From contig NC_081412.1 of NCBI RefSeq assembly GCF_030272615.1, positions 666,920,352-666,978,351 of the forward strand: 58,000 nucleotides of DNA, read 5' to 3'. A model generated the notes under the pieces. The model was not told the DNA's origin. It saw nothing but the letters and a program-made list of their open reading frames with translations, and did not search any database. Source of the stretch: Cryptomeria japonica (lineage: Eukaryota > Streptophyta > Pinopsida > Cupressales > Cupressaceae). The translations under genes were made by a program, and so were the position numbers. Positions 32,450 through 44,299 of this stretch are shown here, in pieces; positions within the stretch are counted from its first letter, which is position 1; each line of letters begins with the position of its first letter.

Positions 32450-33347
32450 TACGTTTGCCAGCGTACTCCTAGCCTGTGCCAAAATGGGAGCTTTGGAACA
32501 GGGTATGGACATCCATCAAAGCATAAAAGATAGAGGAATTTTGTCAGATGTAGTTGCAACTGCTTTGTTAGACATGTATGCAAAATGTGGAAGCATAGAC
32601 AAGGCATGGGAATTGTTTGACGGATTGCCTCAAACAAATGTGGTTTCCTGGACTGCAATGATTTCTGGATATGCATAAAATAGATTTGTTGAGAAGGCTT
32701 TAGAAACTTTCAATAAAATGCAATCGGCAGGTGTAAAGCCAAATTCCACGACCATTGCTACTATCCTCCCCACCTGTGCCAAAATGGGAGATTTAGAATG
32801 GGGTATGGACATTCATCAAAGCATAAAGGATAGAGGAATTTTGTCAGATGTTGTAGTTGCAATTGCCCTAGTAAACATGTATGCAAAATGTGGAAGCATA
32901 GACAAGGCACGTGAACTGTTTGATAGAATGCCTGAAAGAAATGTTGTCTCGTGGACTGCAATGATTGCTGGATATGCACAAAATGGATTTGCCGAAAAGG
33001 CTTTAGACACTTTCAAGCAAATGAAATTGGCAGGCATAAAGCCAAATTCCACAACCTTTTCCAACATCTTCCTTGCCTATGCAAAAATGGGAGCTTTGGA
33101 ATAGGGTATGGACATCCATCAAAGCATAATGGATAGAGGAATTTTGTTAGGTGTTGTACTTGCAAATGCCCTGCTTGACATGTATACAAAATGTGGAAAA
33201 ATGGACAAGGCTCATGAATTGTTTGATACAATGCCGCAAAGAGATGTGATCTCATGTGAACAATCAACATGCATGTATATGGGAGGAAGGGATTGCTGCG
33301 AAAAAATTGAACGCTCACTCCTCAATCACAGTTATATGGTTTTATGA
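32450..33347 (+). pseudogene. PPR (pentatricopeptide repeat) protein pseudogene, PLS type
   Basis: One frame (phase 3) with TAA at 32676 and TAG at 33102. It contains three nearly identical blocks of about 303 bp, each reading AKMGALEQGMDIHQS, SIKDRGILSDVV, LLDMYAKCGSIDKA, ELFDRMPERNVVSWTAMI and GYAQNGFAEKAL-type motifs. These are the P, L and S repeats of plant PPR proteins, which bind organelle RNA for editing or processing. No N-terminal targeting peptide and no E/DYW domain is present. Sequence after MPQRDVIS (33250) diverges and ends. Both stops fit CAA-to-TAA or CAG-to-TAG changes. It is a fragment of a larger gene, perhaps carried here by duplication. Confidence 0.85.
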
Positions 33348-33879
33348 GGAGTGGATTCCCATAGGGTATTACGCATTCTAGGAACCACACCTTTGACTAG
33401 AAGCCATCTGGCCTGAGATTGGATAATCAATATGAAATACGAGATTGACCAATTTGCATTAAAAACTAGGGCAATTAACCACCACATGTATATTTTTTGC
33501 AACATGAAATTAAGGTGAAGAATCTGCCTCCTGCGTGGGATTGCAAGCAATCCCACAAATTCCTTCGATGCGGGTTTGATGTTCTTGGGGGTTGAAGTTG
33601 CCACGGACACCTACGTGGGATTGCAATGCACAAATGAATTGCCCTCTTCTTTTTTTTAAGTAATGTCCGTTGTCATCAGAATTACGATGAACTTGAGCAC
33701 TTTTTTGAAAAAAAGAAAATTCTCATTGCTATTGCCTTCTTCATCGAAACCAAATGCCAAATTGCCATCGGAATTATGACGAATTTGGTCATTTTAAAAA
33801 AAAAAAATCAAATTTGGCCACAATATACCTTCTTTGTCAGAAACCTCAATCAAAAATCTAGTCCAAATGTATTAGTGAC
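33348..33879. other. unassigned stretch with a small perfect hairpin
   Basis: TGGGATTGC-AA-GCAATCCCA at 33536-33555 is a perfect 9-bp stem, and GTGGGATTGCAATGC recurs at 33613. Two loosely related segments (AATTACGATGAACTTG at ~33680, AATTATGACGAATTTG at ~33771) form a direct repeat. No gene seen. Confidence 0.4.
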
Positions 33880-34140
33880 TATGGGTAGGCTTCCCACCGT
33901 GGTTTTTCCCTTTTTGGGTTTTCCACATACAAATCATGGTGTTATGTGGTATGGTTGCTTTGCATTGATTATTTGGTTGATTGTTAAGTTGTACTATTTA
34001 CTGATATATGTTCCTACCAACATTTTTATGTGCTTTACCAGTACTTGATTTGTTTAAGGTTGTATTGTGGATTAAAAGTTATAATCTATTAAGAACTGAT
34101 TCACACCCCCCCTCCCAGTTGTTCACCGGTTATCCTAACA
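33880..34140 (+). mobile_element. 3' end of a Copia LTR (truncated)
   Basis: CCCACCGTGGTTTTTCCC, then GGGTTTTCCACATA, matches the LTR of element C at 22136-22170. GATTCACACCCCCCCTCCCAG and a TATCCTAACA end at 34140 match the 3' ends of the LTRs of this window. The left boundary is uncertain, and no primer-binding site follows. Confidence 0.7.
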
Positions 34141-34415
34141 ACTCATTCAGCCTATGTATGTAAATTATCTAGCTTGATGGTGCAACATGCTAATAAACAC
34201 TTCCTATGAACTGTAAATTCATGCCTTGAACAACACATTAAAAGACATTGAAAAGATAGATTAGGTGAACACAATGATCGCAAAAAATAAACATATAAAT
34301 GTTCATTTGTAATCATCGCACCTCATCACTTTGTTCATTTTATTTTTTAAATACTCAAACCTACAGATATTAGATATGTTAGCCACTTCTTTTTGTGAGA
34401 GAAGTGTAGGTATGT

Positions 34416-34768
34416 TTGTCATTGCGCCAAAATCTCAAGCTATCAACGCCTGCTACAAACTCTAGACTTACCTAGATCCACAGGAGGTTATTAAACCATG
34501 TCGTGAACCCTGAAGGAAGTGTTGAACACCAAGTCAACAATCTCCATCTCAACACCAACTAAGGGTTCCACACTAACATAATGAAGGAGACCTCCCAGGA
34601 TTCAAACCCGCAACCCAAGGCTCTGATACCAATTTTAGGTCATTTTCTCATTGTGCCAAAAGCTCGAGCTATCAACGCCCACTACAAACTCTAGACTTAC
34701 CTAGATCCATGGGAGGCAGTTAAGCCATGTAATGAACCCCAAAGGAGGTGTTGACCACCAAGTCAACA
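34416..34768 (-). mobile_element. candidate TRIM (terminal-repeat retrotransposon in miniature)
   Basis: Two direct repeats of about 124 bp (34416-34539 and 34645-34768) enclose about 105 bp with no coding capacity. On the minus strand each repeat begins TGTTGACTTGG. The right repeat is followed by TGGTATCAGAGC (34631-34620), the initiator tRNA-Met primer-binding site. The left repeat is preceded by the purine-rich GAGATGGAGAT (34550-34540). This is the LTR-PBS-internal-PPT-LTR order on a miniature scale. The far ends do not match cleanly and I found no target duplication. No 5S-like block (as in Cassandra) is apparent. Confidence 0.75.
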
Positions 34769-35039
34769 ATAATATGATCAAGATGCAAGAGCCTCTATAA
34801 TTACTAATGATTAATCCAAAGTATAGTAGATGACTAAAGGCAAGCACGACAAAAGGAAAAGTATGAAACAACAGATCCTTAAAGATTATTGGTAGTCCAC
34901 GATGAGATAAAAAATTGATGATTTTAAATTTTATTACTTAAATATTAATTTATTAAGGGTTCTAACTTATAGATTGTTTTCATCCTTTATAATAGCATTC
35001 ACTGTGTCCTTTTTAGTCTTAATTTAAAAAACAATTGTG
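34769..35039. other. unassigned stretch
   Basis: AT-rich, no gene seen. Confidence 0.3.
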
Positions 35040-35342
35040 ACTTGTTTGCAGATACATTGGGTACTTCATCTCATGTATTGTGCATGTCATAAGATATGTT
35101 GATACAAACCCTCCTAACCTTACGAAGATTTATAAGGCATTTGACAGTATGCTTGGACAAATGAAACAAGACATTCATAGAAAGGATCCAACTTTGAGAT
35201 ATGAGCAGCATATTAAGCACACTATAATGCAACAGTGAATCAATACACTACAAACACTCCACTCCATATGGCAACCTATGCTCTAAATCCCAAATGGTAT
35301 GTAGCTAGGCCTAGGAGAGTGCCTGATCTGATGATGAAGAGA
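35040..35342 (+). pseudogene. hAT-family transposase fragment
   Basis: About 90 codons in two phases. Blocks VIRYVDTNPPNLTKIYKAFD and MLGQMKQDIHR match the plant hAT region LRxVD...xxIYxAMDxxK. After a TGA/frame change near 35238, TPLHMATYALNPKWY matches the HAAAYFLNPxY block that precedes the hAT C-terminal dimerisation domain. Neither the BED finger nor the dimerisation domain is nearby. It is a small relic. Confidence 0.7.
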
Positions 35343-36699
35343 TGAAAAAAGTACTCATAAAAGGCCTTTAAAAATCTATAATAGTATATGCAAAGACCAT
35401 GTGAAATGGGACTCCCAAATAGGAGAAGAAATGGTTGCATATCTTAAAAATGAACTTAATCTGATCCATTCAGCTGTCACACTCATCCTAATGCTCAAAT
35501 AGGTATAACAAAGAAAAAAGGTCATAATAACAATCCGATACAAAATAAAAGAGAAAGGCCAACGATGATCAAATTCCTCTTTCATAATCTCTAGAATGCA
35601 GTTTAAGAAGAAGAGAATTGAACATAAAGACAACCATGAAGGAAATCTTAGTGACTTTGACAACAAAAAAATAGTGGATCAAGCTTCCATAGGACCGTAT
35701 GATGTCCAACAATACTACAAGTAGAAGGAGAATCAAATCAGTAATGACAGTGTTTGTGTTGATAGTCAAGGGATTAATTATAAAGAGTGAAATCATCAAA
35801 CAACACAAGGTATTAACAGTCATTAAGGATATTATTGTAGCATATAAAGCATGGTTGAAGAATTAATACTAGTTAGGAATTTCTACATGACATCTGAGAT
35901 CAGAAAGACTCTCTGATCTGGTAGCCCAAGTCATGTTGCTTTACTAACAAGTCATGTTTTGATGAGACTTTGGTGAGTGTTGGTGACAAGTCTTATTTTG
36001 GTATGACATCTAAGATCGGTAGGACTCTTCAAGTAGTTTGTAGAAGTCATACTTCCTACCAATATCTCCAAGATAGTTGTTGAGTTTTGGCGACAAATTG
36101 GTTTGGATGTGAGACTTAGTTTTGATAGGACAATTCTAGTCGGTAGTCGAAGTCATGTTGCTTAACTGACAAGTCCTGTTTCGGTATGGAATTGTTGAGT
36201 TTTGGTGATGAAAAGATTTTGATGTGACTTATGAGTTTGGCAAGACTCTCCGAGCAGTTAGGTGAAGTCACATCACCTATACCATTAAAGATCAAATGAG
36301 GGCAGTGAGAAATCAGAGAATATGTGACTGTCAAAGGAGGACAAAGGCATATGGAACAAAAAATAGTTTGGAGTAAAAGATTATCACTGTTATGAAAGAC
36401 AATCTATAAGTATATTAATTACTGCTATGACTAAAGGATCATAAGAATGTAAATGTAACGTTCAATAACCTTACAAAGTTGTATACTATCAAAGGGCAAG
36501 TTTACACTCAAAAAACAGTGTCAGATGGTAAAGATGAAGTCATTAGCAAAGGAGATATAGTGAACAACACAACTAATCTTCATGGGACTTTGAGAAAACT
36601 CAAAAGATAGCACAAAGGGACAAGCTACAGGAATAAAAGGCCTTTAACATAGAGAAGTCATAGCCTTGCTACAACACTTTGAAATCAATCATAACCCAT
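35343..36699. other. unassigned stretch left of the Gypsy element
   Basis: No gene recognised. From 35885 to 36290 several loosely similar units recur around GTCATGTTGCTT, ACAAGTC and GTTGAGTTTTGG, suggesting decayed tandem repeats. The sequence left of 36695 and right of 51579 was contiguous before the Gypsy insertion. Confidence 0.35.
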
Positions 36700-37807
36700 T
36701 GTAGACACTTAAAAATAATTATTTTAATTATTTTTAATTCCTCACATAATTAATTAATTAATTATGTTAATTAAAATTCTTCTCAATATTAATTAAATAT
36801 AATTAATATTGTCACTATAGCATATGATTGATTTATTTAATAAATCAATCCCTTTCTTTATTCTTCTAAAAAATCAAATCCTCACAAATCTTCCTCTTAG
36901 CTAATTAATTTCAATTAATTAGTTAACCTACATGATTCCTACAAATCATCTTCTTAATTCATCATTAACTTAATAAATTCTTCTAGAAACTCCCTAAACT
37001 CACTTAACATTATTCTTCTAATTTTTTATTCCCTCCACTCATTCTCTCTCCTAGTCAAATTCTCCTACAAATATAAATCCCACCTAACATTTCCTCTAAT
37101 CGCCCTCCTAATGAGTCGTTAATGGCTAATCATCATGATTAGCCATAAAGTCAACTCTTTGTCCTTTCATCCAGCCACTAGCTTTAAATGCTCTTTTTCT
37201 AGATGAATGTAAGATTTTTGAAATCTCACATTCCTGTAGGTATTTCCCTCTCCCAAGGAATTTTTAATTCCTTTTTATTCTTCTAATCCCCATAATATCC
37301 ATTTTTGAAGAATTTTTAATTCCTCCAATGCATCTTGTAGAGTGTGGAGATACGAAATGCCTTTAAGGCATATTTCTTGGTCTCCTCACCCTCTCTTGGA
37401 CCTTGTGTGAGCTCACAAGTAAATCTTAGCCCTTCATCTCGAATTCATCCTAGCCATCCATTTTCCTCTCCTCTTCCTATAAAATTAGGGCTCCATCCCT
37501 TCATTCTTAACATCTTGAAATCCAGTAAGCTTATGCTGCCCTTTTGAGCCTAGGAAATCATCCTGGCAACTTGATCATCTCATCCTTATCATTCATCCTT
37601 ATCATTTATGCACAATATTGGAGAGCCATCCACATCCAGCAATCAAAGGAGCATTATCAAGGGGCGTCTTCACTTCATCAAGCTCAATCAGAAGGAGAAG
37701 GTAAAATAGCAAGGTGAAATGGTCTTTTAATGATATTTTAGCATTCTACATGTTTATTTCGTTATGTTTTGATCAGTTTACCTTTCAAATCTATTTTCCC
37801 CTCTTCA
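36700..37807 (+). repeat. 5' LTR of the Gypsy element
   Basis: TGTAGACACTTAAAAATA...CCCCTCTTCA, 1,108 bp, with AT-rich U3 containing AATTAATTAATTAATTATG and TTAATTAG runs. TATAAA-like ACAAATATAAATCCC lies at 37070 and CCTATAAAATTAGGGCTCC at about 37476; the latter is the better TATA candidate. The open frame at 37344-37547 recurs at 51096-51299 in the other LTR and is not a gene. Confidence 0.95.
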
Positions 37808-37916
37808 TTTTGGCACGCCTAGTGGGACCCACATCCCTAAGAACTAATGTTGTTGTGTTTTTAGGTTTTTGTGAGTTGTGAGACGCAGGTTCCAGAATAG
37901 TGCGACTGCAGGAAAA

Positions 37917-37961
<45 letters not shown>

Positions 37962-40900
37962 TTTTTCGCAGGTTCCAAAATCGCGGCTCTACATTTCTGC
38001 GCGACAGCTCCTCCTTATTCTATTATGTTTCTATTTTTTTTTTATGTTTCTGTTTCTGTTGCAGCACAACAACTCTGTTATTTGATTTGTTATTTGATTT
38101 GTTGTCTGCTCTGTTTTAGTATAATCTGCATGAAAGTAGGAGAGTATGCTCTTGTCTATATAGACAATCAGAAATCCAAACCTTTCACTTTTCTATTCTG
38201 TTTAGCACGACTGTATGCTCTGACCGTAGGAAAGTGTGAAAATAGGAGAGTATGCTCTTGTCTATCTAGACAATCAGAAATCCAGACCTTTGACACTTTT
38301 CTATCTGTGTAGTGCTACTGTCTACTTTGTTAATCTGTTTGAAAATTTTTAACTGTAGTCTACATTTAATTTATTTATTTCCTATTATCTGCTCTGTTTA
38401 AATATAATCTGTTCGCCTGCGGGAAAGTGTGAAAGTAGGAGAGTATGCTTGTCTATCTAGACAATCAGAAATCCGGACCTTTGACATTTTTATTTTATTC
38501 TGTTTAGTGCGATTTTTTGCTCTGTTAAATCTAGGGTTTTTGTCTGCTTTGTTAAATCTAGGGTTTCTATTTTGTTAAATTTAGGGTTTCTGTTTTGTTA
38601 AATTTAGGGTATAGTAAAAAAATTTCTGTTTTTTTGCCATATCTTCTTTATCTTGACTCCATTTTCCTCCAAACTTCATCAGATTCTCCACATTGCCATT
38701 TTCCACATTTTCTTCCTTGGGGGCCTTATCTCAAAAATCCACTTTTTGAAGCCCAAAATCCCATATTCCTCTATTTTTAGGGTTTGCCATAACTTTTTCC
38801 CCTTTTATCCAATCACCTCCAAATTTTTTCCATATTATCCTTCTCCAACTTTTGCTTCTTTGTCCCTCTTGGACAAATTTTCCCATTCCTTCATTTTTCC
38901 TCCAAAATCCTCATTTTACGCTTGCCTATCCCTTGGAAAGTGACAAAAACCTAGTCAAACCCCATTTACCCATCAAAACTTCCTTCAAATCCACATTTGT
39001 CATTAGTAAAAAAGTTTTTATTCATGTTTTTCTATTCATTCCCAAAAAATTAAAAAAATTAATATTTTTGTCATTTTGTTGCCTTTTGTAGGACGCTTGT
39101 TGAAGACTCTATTTTTCAAACTACTAATCAAGTTGTTTTGTAGGATGTTTTTTGAAGACTCTATTTTTCAAACTACTAATCAAGTGGTTTTGCAGGTTGC
39201 CTAGCTGATTCAACCAAATATTGTGCATTTATTTAAATTAGACACCTAGATATTAATTAAAATGGAATGAATCATTGTCTTCTATGTCTTTAAGAAAAGC
39301 GTAAAGGTAGGAAAGTATGCTCTCGTCTTACTAGACAATCAGAAATCTAGACCCTCCAACCTTTTCTTGTTTGATTGTGTGTTTACCTCTAGCGAGCCTG
39401 CCCTCCCAACTTTCTCTTTTAGAAGGTAAGAGGGGAACGACCCAAGTGAGTACACCCGGACCTGGGGTTCCCCACTCACTATAATAAATAGGCCATTGAC
39501 TATGAAAGGGTTAATGGTTGGGGCTATATGAGAGCTCACTCTCACATTGGGTGCTTAGTAGGATCTTAGAGATCTCATTCATGCTTGCGTGACTACTATG
39601 TTCTTGGTGCTTCGTTGGGCTATAGGCCTCAATTGCGCTTGTGCAACTTTGAAGGGTAGCTCACTTACTAAACATCTTGTTCATAGTGGCCAAAAACTTT
39701 CTAGTCATTGGTGCAGGAGGTCGGACCTCCAAAGTGGCCCATATTCTTACAGCCCTTAGTAGAGACACAAAGTTTGCCATGAGGAGTTTTCATCGGAATT
39801 GATGCTTGGCTGCCCCGTGAAGTGAGTGTCGTGGAGGGGAGCCAGTGGGGTCAAGAATCTAAGTGTCCACTCTGGGTAAGCGTAGATGGGAAACCAATTG
39901 GGATCCAATGACTATTGTCCTTGCCAGCCTTAAGAATGTTGTATATGAGCATGAGTGTCTTTGAGATAATATGCATTTAATCATTGTGTTTTCTTTGTTT
40001 GATACATACTTGCCAAGAGTAGACTAAAAACACATCACTATCCCCAAACACTTTGCAAAAATATTTGTCAAGACACAAACAAATTGTCCAAGTCAATACC
40101 CACACCAAGTCCAAAATTGCGTCAAAACTCCATTCGTCCCATTTTTCATAAGCCTAAGAGAGAAGCTAAGAGTTTATCCTCTACGTCAACATTCAAGTTT
40201 GTCCTTTGAAACACCTACTATCATCCAAATCAGGGTGGTCATATCCCTTCATACAACTTGCCATTTAAATAGATCCTTCATGATCATGCCAAAGACAACC
40301 TAGTCATCAAGTTTTCTTCTAAACCATCACTACCATACCTTCTTCATCAATCATCCTCAAATTTCTTAAATCCTTTCATCCTAAAATTTCTTAAGTCCTT
40401 TCATCACAAATTTTTAAGTCCTTTCATCCTCAAATTTCTTAAATCCTTTCATCACAAATTTCTTAAATCCTTTATTTCATCACAAATTTCTCAAGTCCTT
40501 TCATCCTCAAATGTCTTAAATCCTTTCATCAAACAAATTTCTTAAATCCTTTCATCACACAAATTTCTTAAGTCCTTTCATCCTCAAATTTCTTAAATCC
40601 TTTCATCACACAAATTTCTTAAATCCTTTCATCCTCAAATTTCTTAAGTCCTTTCATCACAAATTTCTTAAGTCCTTTCATCCTCAAATTTCTTAAGTCC
40701 TTTCATCTCAAATTTCTTAAGTCCTTTCATCCTCAAGATTTCTTAAATCATTTCATCACAAATTTCTTAAATCCTTTCTTTCATCACAAACTTCTCAAGT
40801 CCTTTCATCACACAAATTTCTTAAGTCCTTTCATCACACAAATTTCTTAAGTCCTTTCATCCTCAAATTTCTTAAGTCCTTTCATCACAAATTTTTTAAG

Positions 40901-41069
40901 TCTTTTCATCCTCAAATTTCTTAAATACTTTCATACCAAATTTCTTAAATCCTTTCATCCTCAAATTTCTTAAGTCCTTTCATCACAAATTTCTAAAATC
41001 CTTCCATCACAAATTTTCTAAGTCATTTCATCACAATTTTCCTAAGTCTTTTCATCACAAATATCGTGT
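37808..41069 (+). other. long leader of the Gypsy element with primer-binding site and repeats
   Basis: TGGCACGCCTAGTGGGACC at 37811 is the expected primer-binding site; the tRNA was not identified. A (TA)n tract spans ~37925-37957. A block with GGAGAGTATGCT, TCTAGACAATCAGAAATC and GACCTTTGACA recurs at about 38140, 38250, 38435 and 39310. A ~30-bp unit TTTGTTAAATCTAGGGTTT repeats four times at 38518-38610. A 53-bp unit around GAAGACTCTATTTTTCAAAC is doubled at 39100-39195. No long ORF is present before gag. Confidence 0.8.
40350..41062 (+). repeat. 24-25-bp minisatellite in the Gypsy leader
   Basis: Roughly 28 imperfect copies of a unit like CCTTTCATCACAAATTTCTT followed by AAGT or AAAT, with CATCCTCAAA and CATCACACAAA variants. 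The array ends just before the gag ATG at 41070. Confidence 0.95.
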
Positions 41070-43526
41070 ATGGTCGCAACTCGATCCCAAAAGAAAAAGA
41101 TGGTTGATCAACAATATGGCATGCCAGACATTGGTGTCCTATATGAAGATCCCACGCAGGATCATACACAAAGTGGGCAACCAAGCGATCAAGATCAAAG
41201 CCAAAATCTTGACATGGTTAACCAAGATGAACTTTGTCCGGAAGTGCAAACTTTCCTAGTAGATTCTTATAACCAAGAGATGATGGAAAACTTTATTAAA
41301 CACAATCCTACTGCACTTCTGAAAACTCTCCTTGAACATGGAGCTCAACTTCCACCTGAATTTAATAGATCCACTCTCACCCAACAACCACAAGGAGATG
41401 TCGCTCCCACACAAAGTGCTGCACCTACTATTCAAACTCAATCAATTGTAGCCCCATCAATCATCCAGGCTCAATCAATGCCAACTGCAGTACCTCCCAT
41501 CATGGTCTCCATCTCACCTTCTTCCTCCTTACCATCCATACCACTATCAAATCTGATCACATCCACTCTCCAACAAACTTCTATACCACCTCCTTCTATT
41601 CAACCACAAATTTCTATTCCACAAACTTCCCTTCCTCCCAACAATGTCGCAAATTTTATCCAAGCTGTATTCAATCCTGTCACAAGAATTGGCAGACCGC
41701 AACCAATTGTCACTCAAACCCTAGTGACATCAGTCATCACATCCCACGTTCCCACCTCCTCATCATATCAATATATTGGTGGCGGTGCACCTTCTTTGGT
41801 TCATCCAATTCTTAGGGCAAATACAATTCATCAATATCAAAGTCCACAACAAGACCTCATCAAGGAAATTCAAGACATGAAGAATATCATCAAAAACTTG
41901 AAAGAAAAGACTAATAAAAGGAAAACTTACTCATTCGAAGAGTTTTTCCCTTGTCCTTACGACCCATCTATATCAGTTGCACCATATCCCCCAGGATTTG
42001 AGATCCTTAAATTCACCAAGTATGAAGGCAAAGGAGACCCCCACGACCATGTCCAAGAATTCCACATCTTATGCCAAGAAGTCTCCTATAGTGACCTTTA
42101 TCTTCGCAGACTCTTTCCCAAGATTCTCATGGGAGATGACCTGGCATGGTTCTCATCTTTACCACGAGGTTCCATTGTCTCTTTTCCAGACTTGGCAGAA
42201 AAATTTGTGGCCCACTATGCATACAACATGGGTAATGATGTTTCTATGATGGACCTATGTAATACAAAATAAAGGCCTAGAGAAACCTTCGCCAATTTCC
42301 TACAAAGATGGCAACATCTTATCAAAAAATTCTAGTGGGACATGCTAGAACAACATCAAATTGAACTATTTCAAAAGAACTTGGTGCCTGAACTTTCAAG
42401 ACCTTTAATATCTCAATGTATCAAATCCTTCCAAAAATTGACCGATAAGGGCCTCGCCCTCGAATGTGTCTTGTTGGAGGAAGGAACCTTGAAACATTAC
42501 CAGAAGTCATCACAAAGTTCTTCCTCTTATCTTAACAACAAGCCAAAATTCTGGGCTAAAAATAAAAACATGGTCAATGATGGTGTAACTGATGCAAAGC
42601 AGGTCCAAACCGTGGCCGCTCCCCCAAAATCCACCACCAATATTCATCAATTCAACAACCAAAACAATTCAAATAAATCTCAAAAACCTCACAACAATGT
42701 CTCAATCCAGGGATGACCACCTCGATCGAATAACAGGACTCCAAGAGATTTCACTCTTCTTGCTGAGCCTATTGTAGTGGTGTTTCAAAAACTTGTCCAA
42801 GCAGGTATAGTGGTTTTTTCAATCACTCGCCCGTTTGATCCCAATCAACCTAAACCAAGATGGTATAATGAAAATGAGGATTGTGAATACCATCTTATCA
42901 AGGGACATGATACACAAAAGTGTATGAAACTAAAGATCTACATACAAGATCTCATTGACAAAAGTGAGATTGAGGTAGCAAATACAAAACCTGGTAATAA
43001 CAATGACAAACTCAAAATGTACCAGGAACCCTTCCCAAAGCATGATAAAGGAAAAGGCTCATCATCTAATGCAATGGGTTATGACTATGCTAATCACGTA
43101 ACCGGTTTTGATTTTTTAGTAAGTCGCATTGAACCTGCAGACAATCATGTCAATGTCATAACCATCCAAGGAGTTAATCCTCCTTCTTCCCAAAGCAAAC
43201 TCAATCCGGCTATAATAGTCATTCAAGGTGCCACGTCTTCCACCTCCCATTTCCAGAATGACTGCAATACAACTACATGCTGAGGAAGAGTCACCATCCA
43301 AGGAGTTCCTCCCCCACCAAACCCCCCACCCATGTCTTCCACTCACCGATATGACCTCCTTGATCAACTTGGGGAGACACCCACGCAGATCTCCATTTTG
43401 GAACTTCTCAAGACTTCTCCAGTCCATAAAGAAATTTTGGAACAAGCCCTTCTCCAATCACGTGTTCCTGATAACATCAACACCACCCAATTTCAAACCG
43501 TCATTGGAAACCTTGCTGCCCAATAG
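41070..43526 (+). pseudogene. gag region of the Gypsy element
   Basis: Starts MVATRSQKKKM immediately after the minisatellite. A Pro/Gln/Ser/Thr-rich N-terminal half is followed by a short coiled-coil (IKNLKEKTNKRKTY) and the retrotrans_gag core (KYEGKGDPHDHVQEFHILC, LAWFSSLPRGSIVSFPDLA, from 42010). A zinc-finger-like CEYHLIKGHDTQKC lies at about 42883. Stops in one frame lie at 42270, 42333, 42714, 43281 and 43524. Most fit CAA, CAG or CGA codons changed at C. Gag forms the particle that packages the RNA. Confidence 0.9.
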
Positions 43527-44201
43527 CACATTGTATTTAACTCCAAAGATGCTCCCGCAAATGAGGACCATAACAAACCTTTGCACATCAAAGCTCTCAT
43601 CCACAAGCACAAGGTCAAATGTATCCTGATAGACAGTGGATCCGGGCTTAATCTGTGTACATACAAATTGATAAAACAATTGGAACTTTCTAAGGATCTA
43701 ATAGACACATTAGGAAGGATCACAATAAAGGCATATGATGATGCAGAAATAATTTCAAAGGGCATGATCACCTTACCTCTTCAATTGGGCCCCATTACAA
43801 TTGAAACCCCTTGCCAAGTACTCGATCTTGATCTCCCCTACAACATTCTCCTTGGGAGGCCATGGATTCATTCCTTGCAGGCCGTACCCTCCACCTATCA
43901 CCAATGCATCAAATTCCCCTATAATGGAAAAGTGATCACTATCAAAGGTGATCCCCAACCTTTTCAATATTGCAAACTATTAGAGGGGAAGCATCCGTAT
44001 CATTGCCCACTAAATAGACCTTCGCCAACACCTCCATCTGACACATCAAATGTTGCCTCCACATCATCCCAACCAAATAATCAAATCAAGATCTTGGACA
44101 ATGGCTGTGAAGAATACAAATTGGAGGACGTCTTATTAATAGGCAACCTCCCTCTCTCTCCTAAGTCATTTGGAAAACCAAAAGAGCTAAATAGGACCTG
44201 A
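43527..44201 (+). pseudogene. aspartic protease region of the Gypsy element
   Basis: Retropepsin with catalytic LIDSGSGLNL (DSG at 43632-43640) and the later YNILLGRPWIHSLQAVPS block, which is the flap-distal signature of plant Gypsy proteases. It would cleave the polyprotein. It is in phase with gag. TGA at 44199 ends it, and the following pol part is in another phase, so a frameshift lies between 44201 and 44330. Confidence 0.9.
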
Positions 44202-44299
44202 AACCAGTCATGCAATGCCAAAACACCACATTCTAGCAATGGGGCCCACTTGATAATGAGAACCTCGAAGCAGATATCTCTTCATGGCTATACCGGAAA

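Noticed and set aside
37344-37547. 67-residue open frame, nearly identical to one at 51096-51299
   Set aside because: Both lie at the same place in the two LTRs of the Gypsy element. This is LTR duplication, not a gene pair.
43116-43967. Minus-strand open frames within the Gypsy gag/protease region
   Set aside because: Antisense shadows of the plus-strand coding frame, without family resemblance.
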